Made by a program: the position numbers and the translations under genes
Assembly (NCBI GenBank): GCA_018449595.1
Contig: JAAVUU010000002.1
Span: forward strand, 372,001-436,000
Length of the DNA: 64,000 nucleotides
Direction of reading: 5' to 3'
DNA from: Rhizobiales bacterium dw_265
GTDB taxonomy: Bacteria > Pseudomonadota > Alphaproteobacteria > Micropepsales > Micropepsaceae
Notes under the pieces: generated by a model
Databases searched by the model: none
Told to the model about the DNA's origin: nothing
The model's input: only the letters and a program-made list of their open reading frames with translations
Shown here: positions 10,797 to 19,622 of the stretch, one piece after another
Position numbering within the stretch: position 1 is the stretch's first letter
Layout of the letters: each line of letters starts with the position of its first letter

Positions 10797-11690
10797 TCAC
10801 CTGACCAGCGCCTGCAGTTCCTTCAACCCGTCGGCAAAAGCGACCTGCGGCGACCAGCCCAGTGCGATCTTGATCTTGGAGATATCCGCCAGTGTGGCGT
10901 TGGAGTCATCCTTGCGCGCCGCGACATGCCGTTGGCTGGGCGAGATCATGTCGGCCAGTTCCTGGACAGAAATATTGGCGCCGCTGCCGACATTGAACAC
11001 CGCGTCGCGTGCATCGCTTTCCAGGGCGGCGATCTGGGCCCGCACCACATCGCGCACATGCACGAAATCGCGCCGCTGGCTGCCGTCGCCATGGATTTCC
11101 AGCGGCAGGCCGTCGGCGGCGCGGCGCAGGAAAATGCCCAGCACCAGGGCATAGGCGCCGGTCTCGGGCTGGCGCGGGCCATAGACGCTGAAATAGCGCA
11201 GCACCACGCAGGGCAGGTCGAAGCTGCGGTCGAACAGCAGGGCATATTGCTCGCCCGCCTGCTTGGTCAGGGCATAGATGTTGAGGAATTGCGGCGCGGC
11301 GTCTTCGTGATGCGGCGGCGGCAGGCTGCCATAACAGGTGGAGGAGCCGCTGTAGATGAACCGCTTCACCCCGGCGTGGCGCGCCGCCAGCAGCATGTTC
11401 TGGGTGCCGGCGATGTTGGTCTGGGTGCAGAAATCCAGATGGTCCTGTGACGGGCCGGAACGGGACATGGCGGCGCAATGGATGACGCCCTCCACGCCGG
11501 CAGTGGCGCGGGCGCAGTCCTGCGGATCGCGGATATCGCCTTGCAGGAATTCCGCCGCTGCCGGCACCCATTCCCGCTTGCCATAGATCAGGCTGTCCAG
11601 CACCCGCACAAGATAGCCGCGCGCCAGCAGCGCCTCGCAGAGATGGCTGCCGATGAAACCCGCGCCGCCGGTGACCAGGATCGTCTTCAT
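10797..11690 (-). CDS. NAD-dependent nucleotide-sugar epimerase/dehydratase
   Basis: 297-residue extended short-chain dehydrogenase of the UDP-glucose 4-epimerase type, cytoplasmic. The NAD-binding Rossmann motif VTGGAGFIGSHL is at residues 5-16. The active site shows SGSSTCYG and YALTKQAGEQYALL (Tyr-x-x-x-Lys), followed by VVLRYFSVYGPRQ. Last gene of a five-gene operon; its ATG overlaps the stop of the nucleotidyltransferase by 4 bp (ATGA). The specific sugar cannot be deduced; in context it likely converts the nucleotide-sugar produced by the upstream transferase. Confidence 0.87.
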   Translation of the reverse strand: MKTILVTGGAGFIGSHLCEALLARGYLVRVLDSLIYGKREWVPAAAEFLQGDIRDPQDCARATAGVEGVIHCAAMSRSGPSQDHLDFCTQTNIAGTQNMLLAARHAGVKRFIYSGSSTCYGSLPPPHHEDAAPQFLNIYALTKQAGEQYALLFDRSFDLPCVVLRYFSVYGPRQPETGAYALVLGIFLRRAADGLPLEIHGDGSQRRDFVHVRDVVRAQIAALESDARDAVFNVGSGANISVQELADMISPSQRHVAARKDDSNATLADISKIKIALGWSPQVAFADGLKELQALVR

Positions 11691-12415
11691 GGGGCGTTCT
11701 TATACAGATTCTGGAAGAAGGCGAGATCGTCTTTGGTGTTGATGCCGCGCGCCTCGGTGGCGTCGGCGACGTCCAGCGGCGCAACCGTCCAGCCGCGTGC
11801 CGACAGGAAGGGCAGGAAGGGCAGGAAGTTGATCTCGCCGGTGCCCGCGCCGCGCGCGGTCTCCGCCAGATAGTCCTCCCAGGCCGGGCGCAAGCAGGCG
11901 GTCGCCAGCAAAAATGTGCCGACATCGGAAAAACCGCCCGCTCTGGTGGCGTCGCCTTCACGCGTCTGCAGCACCTTATCGAGGCGCGGGCCGTCAAAGA
12001 CATATTCAACATAGGGCGTGTCCATGCGCGTCACCGGCAGCACCATGTTCGCGCCAGGCTTCCAGGCCGCGATGGCGCGGGTCAATGTATCGGTGGAGAC
12101 GAACACCTGGTCGCCCCATACCACCAGGATGGCGTCATAGGCGGACCAGACATCAAGGCCACGAAAGACGGCGTCGCCCATGCCGATGGGCGCGGGCTGG
12201 ATGCTGGTGGAGACGTTGTGGGGCAGCGCGGGAAATACGGCGGCGGCTTGCGGCGACAGCACCAGATGGATGTGATCCACCAGCGGCGCGAGTTTGGCAT
12301 GCAGGATGGACCAGATCGTGTCATGCGCTGTCAGCGGTGTCAGAATTTTGGGCCCGTCCGCGCCCAGCCGTGTGCCGCGCCCGGCGGCGGGAATGACGGC
12401 GCAGAGGCGCATCAC
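11687..12415 (-). CDS. Sugar-phosphate nucleotidyltransferase family protein
   Basis: 242-residue NTP-transferase with the activating motif AVIPAAGRGTRLGADGPKILTPL at the N-terminus (Gly-rich nucleotide-binding loop and Lys) and the metal-binding Asp in ILVVWGDQVFV. The family couples a sugar-1-phosphate to NTP with release of pyrophosphate. Length is on the short side, with no left-handed beta-helix, so it has transferase activity only. 4-bp overlaps at both ends link it to the CofD-GT2 fusion upstream and the epimerase downstream. The pairing with an epimerase suggests the two make one activated sugar for the operon's glycosyltransferases. Confidence 0.83.
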   Translation of the reverse strand: MMRLCAVIPAAGRGTRLGADGPKILTPLTAHDTIWSILHAKLAPLVDHIHLVLSPQAAAVFPALPHNVSTSIQPAPIGMGDAVFRGLDVWSAYDAILVVWGDQVFVSTDTLTRAIAAWKPGANMVLPVTRMDTPYVEYVFDGPRLDKVLQTREGDATRAGGFSDVGTFLLATACLRPAWEDYLAETARGAGTGEINFLPFLPFLSARGWTVAPLDVADATEARGINTKDDLAFFQNLYKNAP

Positions 12416-14268
12416 AAAAGGCCGAACAGGTTGCGCAGCCCCCGCCGCACCCGCCAGTGCGGATCGGTGAAGCCCGAAAAGGTGCGATACGACACCGGCA
12501 GTTCGGCCACTTCCACGCCATGGCGGATCAGTTGGCGCACCGTCGCCAATGGCGCATCCTTCGCCGTCGCGTCATCGGGCAGGTGCGCCAGGCGCTGGCG
12601 GCGGAACACCCGAAGGCCGGTCAGGGGATCGGAAAAGATCACCCCGGTACGGAGATAGAAGACCATGCTGAGAAAAAACGCCGCCGCCTTGCCAAGCGCA
12701 TACAGCAGCCGGTTCTCGCCATAGGCGGCCTGGATGGAGGTGATGAACTGGCGGCGGCTCTGGGTGCGCGAGCCGAACACCCCGCCCAGCGACGGCTGGC
12801 GCTCCAGCAGGCGGATGATGGCTTGCACGTCGCGGAAGCGATAGGCTCCGTCGCCGGTCATCAGCACCAGGATGTCGGTGACGCCATTCTTCAGCCAGTC
12901 GCGGAAATAGCCGGCTTCGGGAAACAGCCCCGCCAGATGCACGGTAGCGACCCCGGTCTCCCGTGGTGCGACGCGGTTCAGCGTCAGGTGGGCGGGCAGT
13001 TTCCAGTCCGTCTCCAGGAATTCCTCGATCAGTTCGTCGCTGGCGATGGAACGGTTGTGGATATCCACGAAAATCTCCACCGATGGCGCGGCGTCGGCCC
13101 CCGCATGCAAGGCCAGCAGGCATTCGGCGACGGCGCTGCCGTTATGGACATGCGGGCGCGACGGCGTGGCGAAGCTGCCGGTGATGACATTGGCGCCGCG
13201 ATAGCCGTCGCCCAGTTGCCCCTGCAAAAGGCGGCCCGGCACATCGTTGCGGTTGAGCAGGATATCGGAGACTGGCGCGCCATGGGCGATGGCGCTGTCC
13301 ACGATGTCGCTGGCGCTGAGGCCCTGGATGTCGTGGTCGCCGTCCAGGTTCATCACCAGCGCCTTGACGGGGGCCGGCGAGGCGGCCAGTGCCGCCGCCG
13401 CGATGCGGTAACTGGGCAGCAGCGAGGAATGCTGGGTGCCGGGACCATAGAGAATAATGTCCGCCGTCGCCAGCGCCGCCGCGGCGAAGGTCGAGACCGG
13501 GGGCACGCTGTCCCGCGCCGCCAGGAATTGCTGCCGGCCTTTGGCGTCCAGCGCCGCCAGCGCCGTCTTGTCGTCCTGTGTCAGCGGTTGCTCCAGCAGG
13601 TACAGGTCGGTGATCGGGACGGAGGACTGCGGCCCGACGATCTCAGCCTCGCTGGCGAGCAGGGTGCCGTCATGTTTCAGCCCCACCAGCACGCGGTTGA
13701 GTTGTTCGCCGACATTCAGCAGCCGGGCGCGGTTGCCCACCAGGTCGCTGACCTCGGCGGCGGCGGCATTGAAGTCGTTGCCGCGCAGCAGATAGGCCCC
13801 GGCGAACACCAGATTGCCCAGCGAACAGTCGCGATAATCGAATGTCGCGCCCGCGGCATGGGCGAAGAATCGGGCCAGCAGGACGCGGGTGCGGGCCGAC
13901 AGCGGCGGCGGCAGTTGCGCGAACCAGCCCCGGATGGGTTCGGACAATGTCTGCGCGTCGCCGGAGGCGGCGAAGCGCGCCAGGTTCTCGATCTCCCCGG
14001 CTTCGCCGGGCAGGCGATATTCCATCAGGTTTTTCAGCGCATATTGCGCGTCGGAATAGTTGCCCAGCAGATAGGAGAGATTCTTGCGGAAATCCGATGG
14101 CCCCAGCATGCCGGGAATGAAGCTGCGCAGCGCGCCTGTCGAAAGCCCGTCGTCATAGGCGTTGACGATCAGGGTCAGTTCCACTTCGGTGTGGCGCAGC
14201 AGGGCGCGGATGATGGTGGCGCTGCCGCGTCCGCCGCAGAACAGCACGATCCGGATGGCCGCGCTCAT
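12412..14268 (-). CDS. CofD/YvcK-like domain fused to a GT2-like glycosyltransferase domain
   Basis: 618-residue two-domain protein. Residues 1 to about 380 look like the CofD/YvcK (UPF0052) fold: GGRGSATIIRALLRH at the N-terminus, then NAYDDGLSTGALRSFIPG, the conserved SLGNLVFAGAYLL, and ADIILYGPGTQHSSLLPSY. Residues about 400-618 resemble the second half of a dolichol-phosphate-mannose-synthase-type GT2 domain: LVLMTGDGAYRFRDVQAIIR, GGVFGSRTQSR, then SDPLTGLRVFRR. Start ATG 14268 was chosen because it overlaps the upstream GT2 stop (ATGA) and opens directly into the Gly-rich loop. CofD transfers phospholactyl-type groups from activated nucleotides, and YvcK binds UDP-sugars; either could fit here. 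I know of no characterised protein with this architecture. Confidence 0.75.
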   Translation of the reverse strand: MSAAIRIVLFCGGRGSATIIRALLRHTEVELTLIVNAYDDGLSTGALRSFIPGMLGPSDFRKNLSYLLGNYSDAQYALKNLMEYRLPGEAGEIENLARFAASGDAQTLSEPIRGWFAQLPPPLSARTRVLLARFFAHAAGATFDYRDCSLGNLVFAGAYLLRGNDFNAAAAEVSDLVGNRARLLNVGEQLNRVLVGLKHDGTLLASEAEIVGPQSSVPITDLYLLEQPLTQDDKTALAALDAKGRQQFLAARDSVPPVSTFAAAALATADIILYGPGTQHSSLLPSYRIAAAALAASPAPVKALVMNLDGDHDIQGLSASDIVDSAIAHGAPVSDILLNRNDVPGRLLQGQLGDGYRGANVITGSFATPSRPHVHNGSAVAECLLALHAGADAAPSVEIFVDIHNRSIASDELIEEFLETDWKLPAHLTLNRVAPRETGVATVHLAGLFPEAGYFRDWLKNGVTDILVLMTGDGAYRFRDVQAIIRLLERQPSLGGVFGSRTQSRRQFITSIQAAYGENRLLYALGKAAAFFLSMVFYLRTGVIFSDPLTGLRVFRRQRLAHLPDDATAKDAPLATVRQLIRHGVEVAELPVSYRTFSGFTDPHWRVRRGLRNLFGLL

Positions 14269-15026
14269 GGCTGCGGCCGGGTTAAAATGCCAAGCCGCAG
14301 CAGCAACTGGCGCAGCGCGATATACAGCACGAACAGCAAGCGGTGTGCCGCGCCGCGCGCCAGTTTCATGCTGCTGACGCCCGTGGTGCGCGGGCGGTGC
14401 TCGATCGCCACTTCCACCGGCACGATGCCGCGCTCCAATAGCCGGGAGGTGACCTCGGTGGAATAGTTCATGCCGCGCGCTTCCAGCCCCAGCCGCCGCA
14501 GCGCCGGTCCCCACACCAGCTTGAAGGCGGAATTGAAGTCGCGCATCCGCGACCCATGCACCAGGTTGCACACAAGGCCGCTGGCCCAGCTGCCGAACTG
14601 GGCAAAGGCCACGTCTTTCTTGTGGCGGATGCCGATGGCGGCCAGGCTGTTGTGCGCGCGCACCGCCGCCAGCATGCCGGGCAGGTTCTGGATCGGGAAC
14701 TGGCCGTCGGAATCCAGCAACAGCACCCAATCGCCCTGCGTGGCGGCGATGGCCGCATTCAGCGCCGCCGCCGCGCCCTGATTGCGGGCGAAATGCAAAG
14801 GTTTCAACTCAGGGAAGGGCAGGGTCAGGCGATCCAGTATGTCGCCGGTACGGTCGCGGCTGCCGTCATTGCAGATCACGATCTCGAATTCCGCCACGTC
14901 GGGTTGCGCCGACAGAAAGCCATGCCAGCCGGCGATCACCGCCTCGATGCCTTCGGCCTCGTTATAGGCGGGCGCCGCCACCGATAATCGCACCGGCGAC
15001 AGCAGGGTCCGGGCCGGGTCGTTCAT
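14265..15026 (-). CDS. Family 2 glycosyltransferase (dolichol-phosphate-sugar synthase type)
   Basis: 253 residues with a full GT-A core: LSVAAPAYNEAEGIEAVI at the start, VICNDGSRDRTGDIL, the metal-binding LLDSDGQFPIQNLP, and a basic acceptor-side block (HRPRTTGVSSMKLARGAAHR). A hydrophobic C-terminal stretch (LLFVLYIALRQLLLRLGIL) probably anchors it at the inner membrane face. Such enzymes transfer a sugar from a nucleotide donor to a polyprenyl phosphate carrier. It overlaps the TPR/GT41 gene upstream and the CofD-GT2 gene downstream by 4 bp each, so it is translationally coupled to both. Confidence 0.86.
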   Translation of the reverse strand: MNDPARTLLSPVRLSVAAPAYNEAEGIEAVIAGWHGFLSAQPDVAEFEIVICNDGSRDRTGDILDRLTLPFPELKPLHFARNQGAAAALNAAIAATQGDWVLLLDSDGQFPIQNLPGMLAAVRAHNSLAAIGIRHKKDVAFAQFGSWASGLVCNLVHGSRMRDFNSAFKLVWGPALRRLGLEARGMNYSTEVTSRLLERGIVPVEVAIEHRPRTTGVSSMKLARGAAHRLLFVLYIALRQLLLRLGILTRPQP

Positions 15027-17266
15027 GCCGTCTCCAGCATGGCGCGATAGGCGGTTTCCAGGTTGCGGGTGAAGCGGGCGGTATCGAACAGCGGCACAAT
15101 GTTGCGGTTTGCCGCCAGCCTGCCGCGGATGGCTTTCAGCGCGGCGGGATCGCGCGCCAGCTTCAATGCCAGGGACTCATAGGCGGGGAGGTCGGGCGCC
15201 ACCAGTTCCGGCAGGCCGGCCGCCTCAAGGATGCCGGCGGCGACGCGCGCCGGAAAGGAATGTCCCGGGGTGGTGACCAACGGCAGCCCGGCCCACAAGG
15301 CATCGCTGGCGGTGGTATGGGCGTTGTAGGGCAGGGTATCGAGGAACAGATCGGCCAGTTGCTGCCGCGCCTGATGGGCCTGCGGCGTGGTGCGGGCGGC
15401 GAAGATCAGCCGCTCCGGCGCGATGCCGCGCGCCTGGGCTTGCTGCTGCAGGTTGGCGCGGATGCTGGCATTGCCTTCCAGCAGCCACAGCACACTGTCA
15501 GGCACCTGGCCCAGCAGCCGCATCCAGATATCGAACAAGGGCGGCGTGATCTTCCAGTTGTGGTTGAAGCAGCAGAAGACAAAGCCGCTTTCGGGCAGGC
15601 CCGCTTCCGCGCGTGCCGGCGGCGGCAGTATTTCGCGCCGGGTATCGGTCACCCACAGGGTATCGGGCAAAGCGGCGATCTTCTCGCTGAAATAGCGGTC
15701 CTGGTCCGGCGGCACCACCACGCGATCCGCCACGATATAGTCGATGAAATCGCTGCCCGAGGTGCCGGGATAGCCCATATACTTGGCCTGCACCGGGGCG
15801 GGGCGGTGCGCCAATACCCAGGGCCGCGCCCCGCTGGTATGGCCGCCCAGATCCACCGCGATGTCGATTTCCCACTGCCGCAGCAGCAGCGCCACGTCGC
15901 GGTCGCTTTGCAGCCGCGCATCATGGAAGCGGTCAAAGGCCGCCATCAGCCGCGCGCGCATGGTGCTGTTGTCATCGGGGCCAAACGAGACCGCCGTGAT
16001 CTCGAAGCGCGCGCGGTCATGACGCTCGAACATCTCCACCGTCAGGGCGGCGGTGACATGCTGGTGGAAATCGGCCGACAGATAGGCGATGCGGATCTTG
16101 TCGTGGCCGTAACGCTGGCCGGTCCACAACGGCGGCAGCCGTCCCGGCCCGGACTGGCGGACGTAGTTCTGCGCACAACGCAGCTGCAATTCATTGTCGT
16201 CGTGATAGCCCATCAGGACAAAAGGCTGGATCACCGATTTTCCCGCCAGCACATCCCGTTTCAGAATGTCGGCCAGCTTTGCGGTGCGATCCCAGTCGCC
16301 GATGGTCATGGCGGCATTGGCAAGCCCGCTCAGGGCATTGGGGTGATCCGGGTCAATCGCCAGCGCCTGTTCGTAGCTGGCCAGCGCCTCCGCCGGCCGG
16401 TTGAGTTCGCTGAGCGCATTGCCGCGATTGTAAAAGGCATCGGCGAAGGCTGGGCGCAATGCGATGGCGCGGTCGCAATCGGCCAGCGCCTCGGCGAACC
16501 GCTTCAGGCTCCACAGCGCCACGGCGCGGTTGTTGAAGGCGTCGGCATAATCGGGCCGCAGCGCCAGCGCCCGGTCATAACTGGCCAGCGCGTCGCCCAT
16601 GCGTTTGAGGTCGAACAGGATGATGCCGCGATTGTTCCAGGCTTCGGCGAAATTGCCCGCCACCGCCAGTGCCCGTTCCGCGCTGGCCAGCGCCTCGTCC
16701 TGCCGCCTCAGCGTCTTCAGGACCAGGGCGCGGTTGCTGAGGGCATCGGGGAAATTCGGCGCCAGCCGCAAGGCGCGGTCATAGCTGGCCAGGGCTTCGT
16801 CGTTCCGGCCCAGGTCCGCCAGCAGCATGCCGCGCGCGTTCAGCGCCTCGACGAAATCCGGCCGCAGCGCCAGGGCGTCATCGGCGGCGGCCAGCGCGGC
16901 CTGCGTCTGCCCCAGGTCGCGCAGCACCAGCGCCCGCTTGATCCGGGCCGCGATATAATCCGGCTGGATCGCCAGCGCCCGGTCATAGCTGTCCAGCGCC
17001 TCGGCAAAACGGCCCTGGGCTTTCAGCACATTGCCGTAATTGGACAGAACCTCCGGCGCATCCGGCCGCAGCGTCAGCGCCATGCCCATATGTTCCAGCG
17101 CCTCGGTGTTGCGGCCCTGCTGCGCCCGCATGACACCCAGCAGGTGATGGGCGGCGGCTTCGCGCGGCGCGGCCTGCAGCAACTGCAGGTACAGTTGTTC
17201 CGCCCCGGCCAGGTTGCCGGTCTGGTGCAAGGCAATGGCCTGGTTCAGCAGTCCCTGAGGGTTCAT
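15023..17266 (-). CDS. TPR protein with C-terminal O-GlcNAc-transferase-like (GT41) domain
   Basis: 747 residues. About nine tetratricopeptide repeats fill residues 1-330 (recurring pattern such as ALASYDRALALRPDYADAFNNRAVAL). The C-terminal about 370 residues carry GT41/SPINDLY motifs: IAYLSADFHQHVTA, DIAVDLGGHTSGARP, KYMGYPGTSGSDFIDY, FCCFNHNWKITP and LFLDTLPYNAHTTASDALWAGLP. Family members glycosylate Ser/Thr of proteins in the cytoplasm using nucleotide-sugars. Start at ATG 17266; a longer frame to 17494 has no coding character before this Met and runs into the divergent gene. First gene of the five-gene glycan operon. The target protein is unknown. Confidence 0.88.
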   Translation of the reverse strand: MNPQGLLNQAIALHQTGNLAGAEQLYLQLLQAAPREAAAHHLLGVMRAQQGRNTEALEHMGMALTLRPDAPEVLSNYGNVLKAQGRFAEALDSYDRALAIQPDYIAARIKRALVLRDLGQTQAALAAADDALALRPDFVEALNARGMLLADLGRNDEALASYDRALRLAPNFPDALSNRALVLKTLRRQDEALASAERALAVAGNFAEAWNNRGIILFDLKRMGDALASYDRALALRPDYADAFNNRAVALWSLKRFAEALADCDRAIALRPAFADAFYNRGNALSELNRPAEALASYEQALAIDPDHPNALSGLANAAMTIGDWDRTAKLADILKRDVLAGKSVIQPFVLMGYHDDNELQLRCAQNYVRQSGPGRLPPLWTGQRYGHDKIRIAYLSADFHQHVTAALTVEMFERHDRARFEITAVSFGPDDNSTMRARLMAAFDRFHDARLQSDRDVALLLRQWEIDIAVDLGGHTSGARPWVLAHRPAPVQAKYMGYPGTSGSDFIDYIVADRVVVPPDQDRYFSEKIAALPDTLWVTDTRREILPPPARAEAGLPESGFVFCCFNHNWKITPPLFDIWMRLLGQVPDSVLWLLEGNASIRANLQQQAQARGIAPERLIFAARTTPQAHQARQQLADLFLDTLPYNAHTTASDALWAGLPLVTTPGHSFPARVAAGILEAAGLPELVAPDLPAYESLALKLARDPAALKAIRGRLAANRNIVPLFDTARFTRNLETAYRAMLETA

Positions 17267-17378
17267 GACCTGTTCTAGCCACAGGAGCCGCTGACGGGCA
17301 ACATGGTGGTGCCATCCTGGGCGTGACGGGCGCGAAAATCCCGGGCATGGTCGAGGCGACCATGCTTGCGGGGTTTCC

Positions 17379-19619
17379 ATGGCCGATCGTCTTCCGGCGG
17401 ATACGCGGCCTGCCTTGCGTGTCGCCGCCATCGGCCATCGTATCGTCGCCGCGCCCGGGCGGGTTGCCGCAACGGTGCGGCGGGCGCTGGGCATCCTGCG
17501 CTATGCCACCGAATCCGGCTGGCCGGGGGCCGATCTTGTGCTGGTCTCGCCGCTGGCCCAGGGCGCCGACCGCCTGATCGCGGAGGCGGGGCTGGCGCAG
17601 GGCTATCGCCTGGAGGCGGTGTTGCCAGGGGCGCGGGCGGATTACGAAAAGACCTTCGACCTGGGCGAGGCCGAGGCCGAAATCGCCGCCTTCCGTGCGC
17701 TGCTGGACCAGGCCGCGCCGCCGGCCGGGTTCGGCATCCTGGCGATGGACGGCGACCTGTCGCCCGATGGCCGTGACCGGGCTTTCCTGGATTGCGCCGA
17801 TGCGGTGATCCGGCGCGCCGACATCGTGCTGGCGATCCTGTCGGCCGATCGCTGGGAGTCCCAGACCGGCCGCACCGTGACGGATGCGGTGGCGCGCGGC
17901 ACGCCGCTGGTGGTGATCGATCCTGGCCTGCCCGATTGCATCCGGCTGTATCGCACCGGCGAGACCGTGCCCAACGCCACCGATGCCCTGCTGGCCCGCA
18001 TGGCGCGGGAGGTGGCGGTGCGCAAGGCGGCCGATGCCCCGGCCCGCGCCCGCGCCGCGCTGGCGGCGGGCGACTTCCTGACCGCCATAGATGTGCTCCG
18101 CAATGCGCCGCGCGAGGCCGACCTGCTGCGCCGGCTGGATAATGACCATACCCTGGTGCTGGCGCTGGCGCGGGCCGGGGCCTCGGACCTGGCGCTGCGG
18201 GAGTTCCGCAAAAGCCTGGCGGATATCGTGCTGGAAAGCGTACCGCCCGCCATGGCGCGCGACATCGCGGCGCTGGAGGCGCGTTGCCTCAAGGACCTGG
18301 CGCTGGAGGCGCGTGCGCCGGGCCTGCTGGCCGATGCCGCCCGCGCCTACCAGAAGGTCCATGAGCGGTTCAGCGGCTATTATCCCCTGATCAATGCCGC
18401 CACCTTGTTCCTGCTGGCCGGCGAACGCGACACCGCCGAGGCGCTGGCGCGCCAGACCCTGGCCGAGGCCGGTGACGCGCGGGACTATTGGGGCCTCGCC
18501 ACCCGGGCGGAGGCGCTGCTGGTGCTGGGCGAGACGGGCGAGGTCGGCGCGATCCTGCGCGCCGCCGCCCGCCTGCAGGCATCGCCCGCCAACCTGGCGA
18601 CGACACGCAAGCAGTTGCTGGCGGTGTGCGCGGCGCGCGGCCTGCCGGTGGCGCTGCTGGACGACCTGCGCCCGCCGCCGGTGCTGTCCTACCGTGGTGG
18701 CCAAGGCGATGCGCAGGAACTGCTGGATGCGCACCGGCCGGGCTTTGCCTTCGGCTCCCTGTCGGGCGCGGGGGAAATCCGGGTCGCGGAAGCGGTTCTG
18801 GCGCGCGGCATCGAACTGCATGTCGTGCTGCCCTACCGGGCGGAGGATTTCGCGCAAAGCCATATCGCGCCGGCCGGTGCGCAATGGGTGGCGCGGTTCC
18901 ACGACTGCCTGGCCCAGGCGCGCACCGTTTCGTTCGTTTTGGACAATGACGTGCTGGCGCACGCCTGCGTCCATGACCTTTGCGGCCGCCAGGCGCTGGG
19001 GCTGGCGCAGCGCCATGCCGACAGCCTGGGCGCCGAACTGCTGCGGCTGGGAGAGATCGCGGACACCGTGGCCGAGGATTGCGGCGAACTGGTGCCGCGC
19101 TGCTTCCTGTTTGCCGATGTGCGCGGTTTCAGCAAGCTGCCGGAACGCAACATGCAGGTCTTTGTCACTGCTTATATGGGCGCGCTGGCCGGGGCCATCG
19201 GCGGCTTCGCCTCCGATATCGAGTACCGCGCCACCGCCGGGGACGGCATTTTCCTGGTGTTCCGCACCCCGGCCTGCGCCGCGGAATGCGCCCTGCTGAT
19301 GCAGCAGAAGGTGAAAAGCTTTGACGGCGCGGCGCATGGCATCGGCGTGGACCTGCAGCTGCGCATCGCCATCCATTACGGCCCGGTGCATCCGGTGCAC
19401 GATCCGATCCTGGACAGGCCGTCCTTCGCCGGGCGCGAGATTATCCGCGCCGCGCGCATGGAGCCGATCACCCCGCCGGGCGAGATCTTCGTCACCGAAC
19501 AGCTGGCCAGCGCGCTGTTCCTGGCGGGAAGCAGGTCGTGGCGCTGCGACTATGTGGGAATTCTGCCCTCGGCCAAGGGCTTCGGCAATTTCCGCATGTA
19601 TACGATCAAGCGGCGCTGA
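17379..19619 (+). CDS. SLOG - TRAF-binding-like repeat - SLOG-like - class III cyclase-like signalling protein
   Basis: 746 residues, no signal or membrane segment. Residues 10-185 look like a SLOG nucleotide-sensing Rossmann domain: VSPLAQGADRLIAEAGL, later ADIVLAILSADRWESQTGRT and a C-terminal PLVVID strand. Residues 200-420 are helical repeats resembling the TRAFs-binding (DUF4071) domain of MAP3K-like bacterial proteins. Residues 450-560 contain a second, weaker SLOG-like unit (FAFGSLSGAGEIRVAEAVL, ELHVVLPYRAEDF). Residues 570-740 form a class III cyclase homology domain with D580 (LFADVRGFSKL) and D622 (ATAGDGIFLVF). The purine-specifying Lys is Ala618 and the catalytic Asn is Ile689, while Arg693 remains (REIIRAARME), so cyclase activity is doubtful or altered. 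Divergent from the glycan operon, 112 bp apart. Confidence 0.72.
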   Translation: MADRLPADTRPALRVAAIGHRIVAAPGRVAATVRRALGILRYATESGWPGADLVLVSPLAQGADRLIAEAGLAQGYRLEAVLPGARADYEKTFDLGEAEAEIAAFRALLDQAAPPAGFGILAMDGDLSPDGRDRAFLDCADAVIRRADIVLAILSADRWESQTGRTVTDAVARGTPLVVIDPGLPDCIRLYRTGETVPNATDALLARMAREVAVRKAADAPARARAALAAGDFLTAIDVLRNAPREADLLRRLDNDHTLVLALARAGASDLALREFRKSLADIVLESVPPAMARDIAALEARCLKDLALEARAPGLLADAARAYQKVHERFSGYYPLINAATLFLLAGERDTAEALARQTLAEAGDARDYWGLATRAEALLVLGETGEVGAILRAAARLQASPANLATTRKQLLAVCAARGLPVALLDDLRPPPVLSYRGGQGDAQELLDAHRPGFAFGSLSGAGEIRVAEAVLARGIELHVVLPYRAEDFAQSHIAPAGAQWVARFHDCLAQARTVSFVLDNDVLAHACVHDLCGRQALGLAQRHADSLGAELLRLGEIADTVAEDCGELVPRCFLFADVRGFSKLPERNMQVFVTAYMGALAGAIGGFASDIEYRATAGDGIFLVFRTPACAAECALLMQQKVKSFDGAAHGIGVDLQLRIAIHYGPVHPVHDPILDRPSFAGREIIRAARMEPITPPGEIFVTEQLASALFLAGSRSWRCDYVGILPSAKGFGNFRMYTIKRR

Positions 19620-19622
19620 CGG

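Noticed and set aside
15260-17278. 672-codon plus-strand frame opposite the TPR/GT41 gene
   Set aside because: Periodic antisense of TPR repeats; no start signal or motif.
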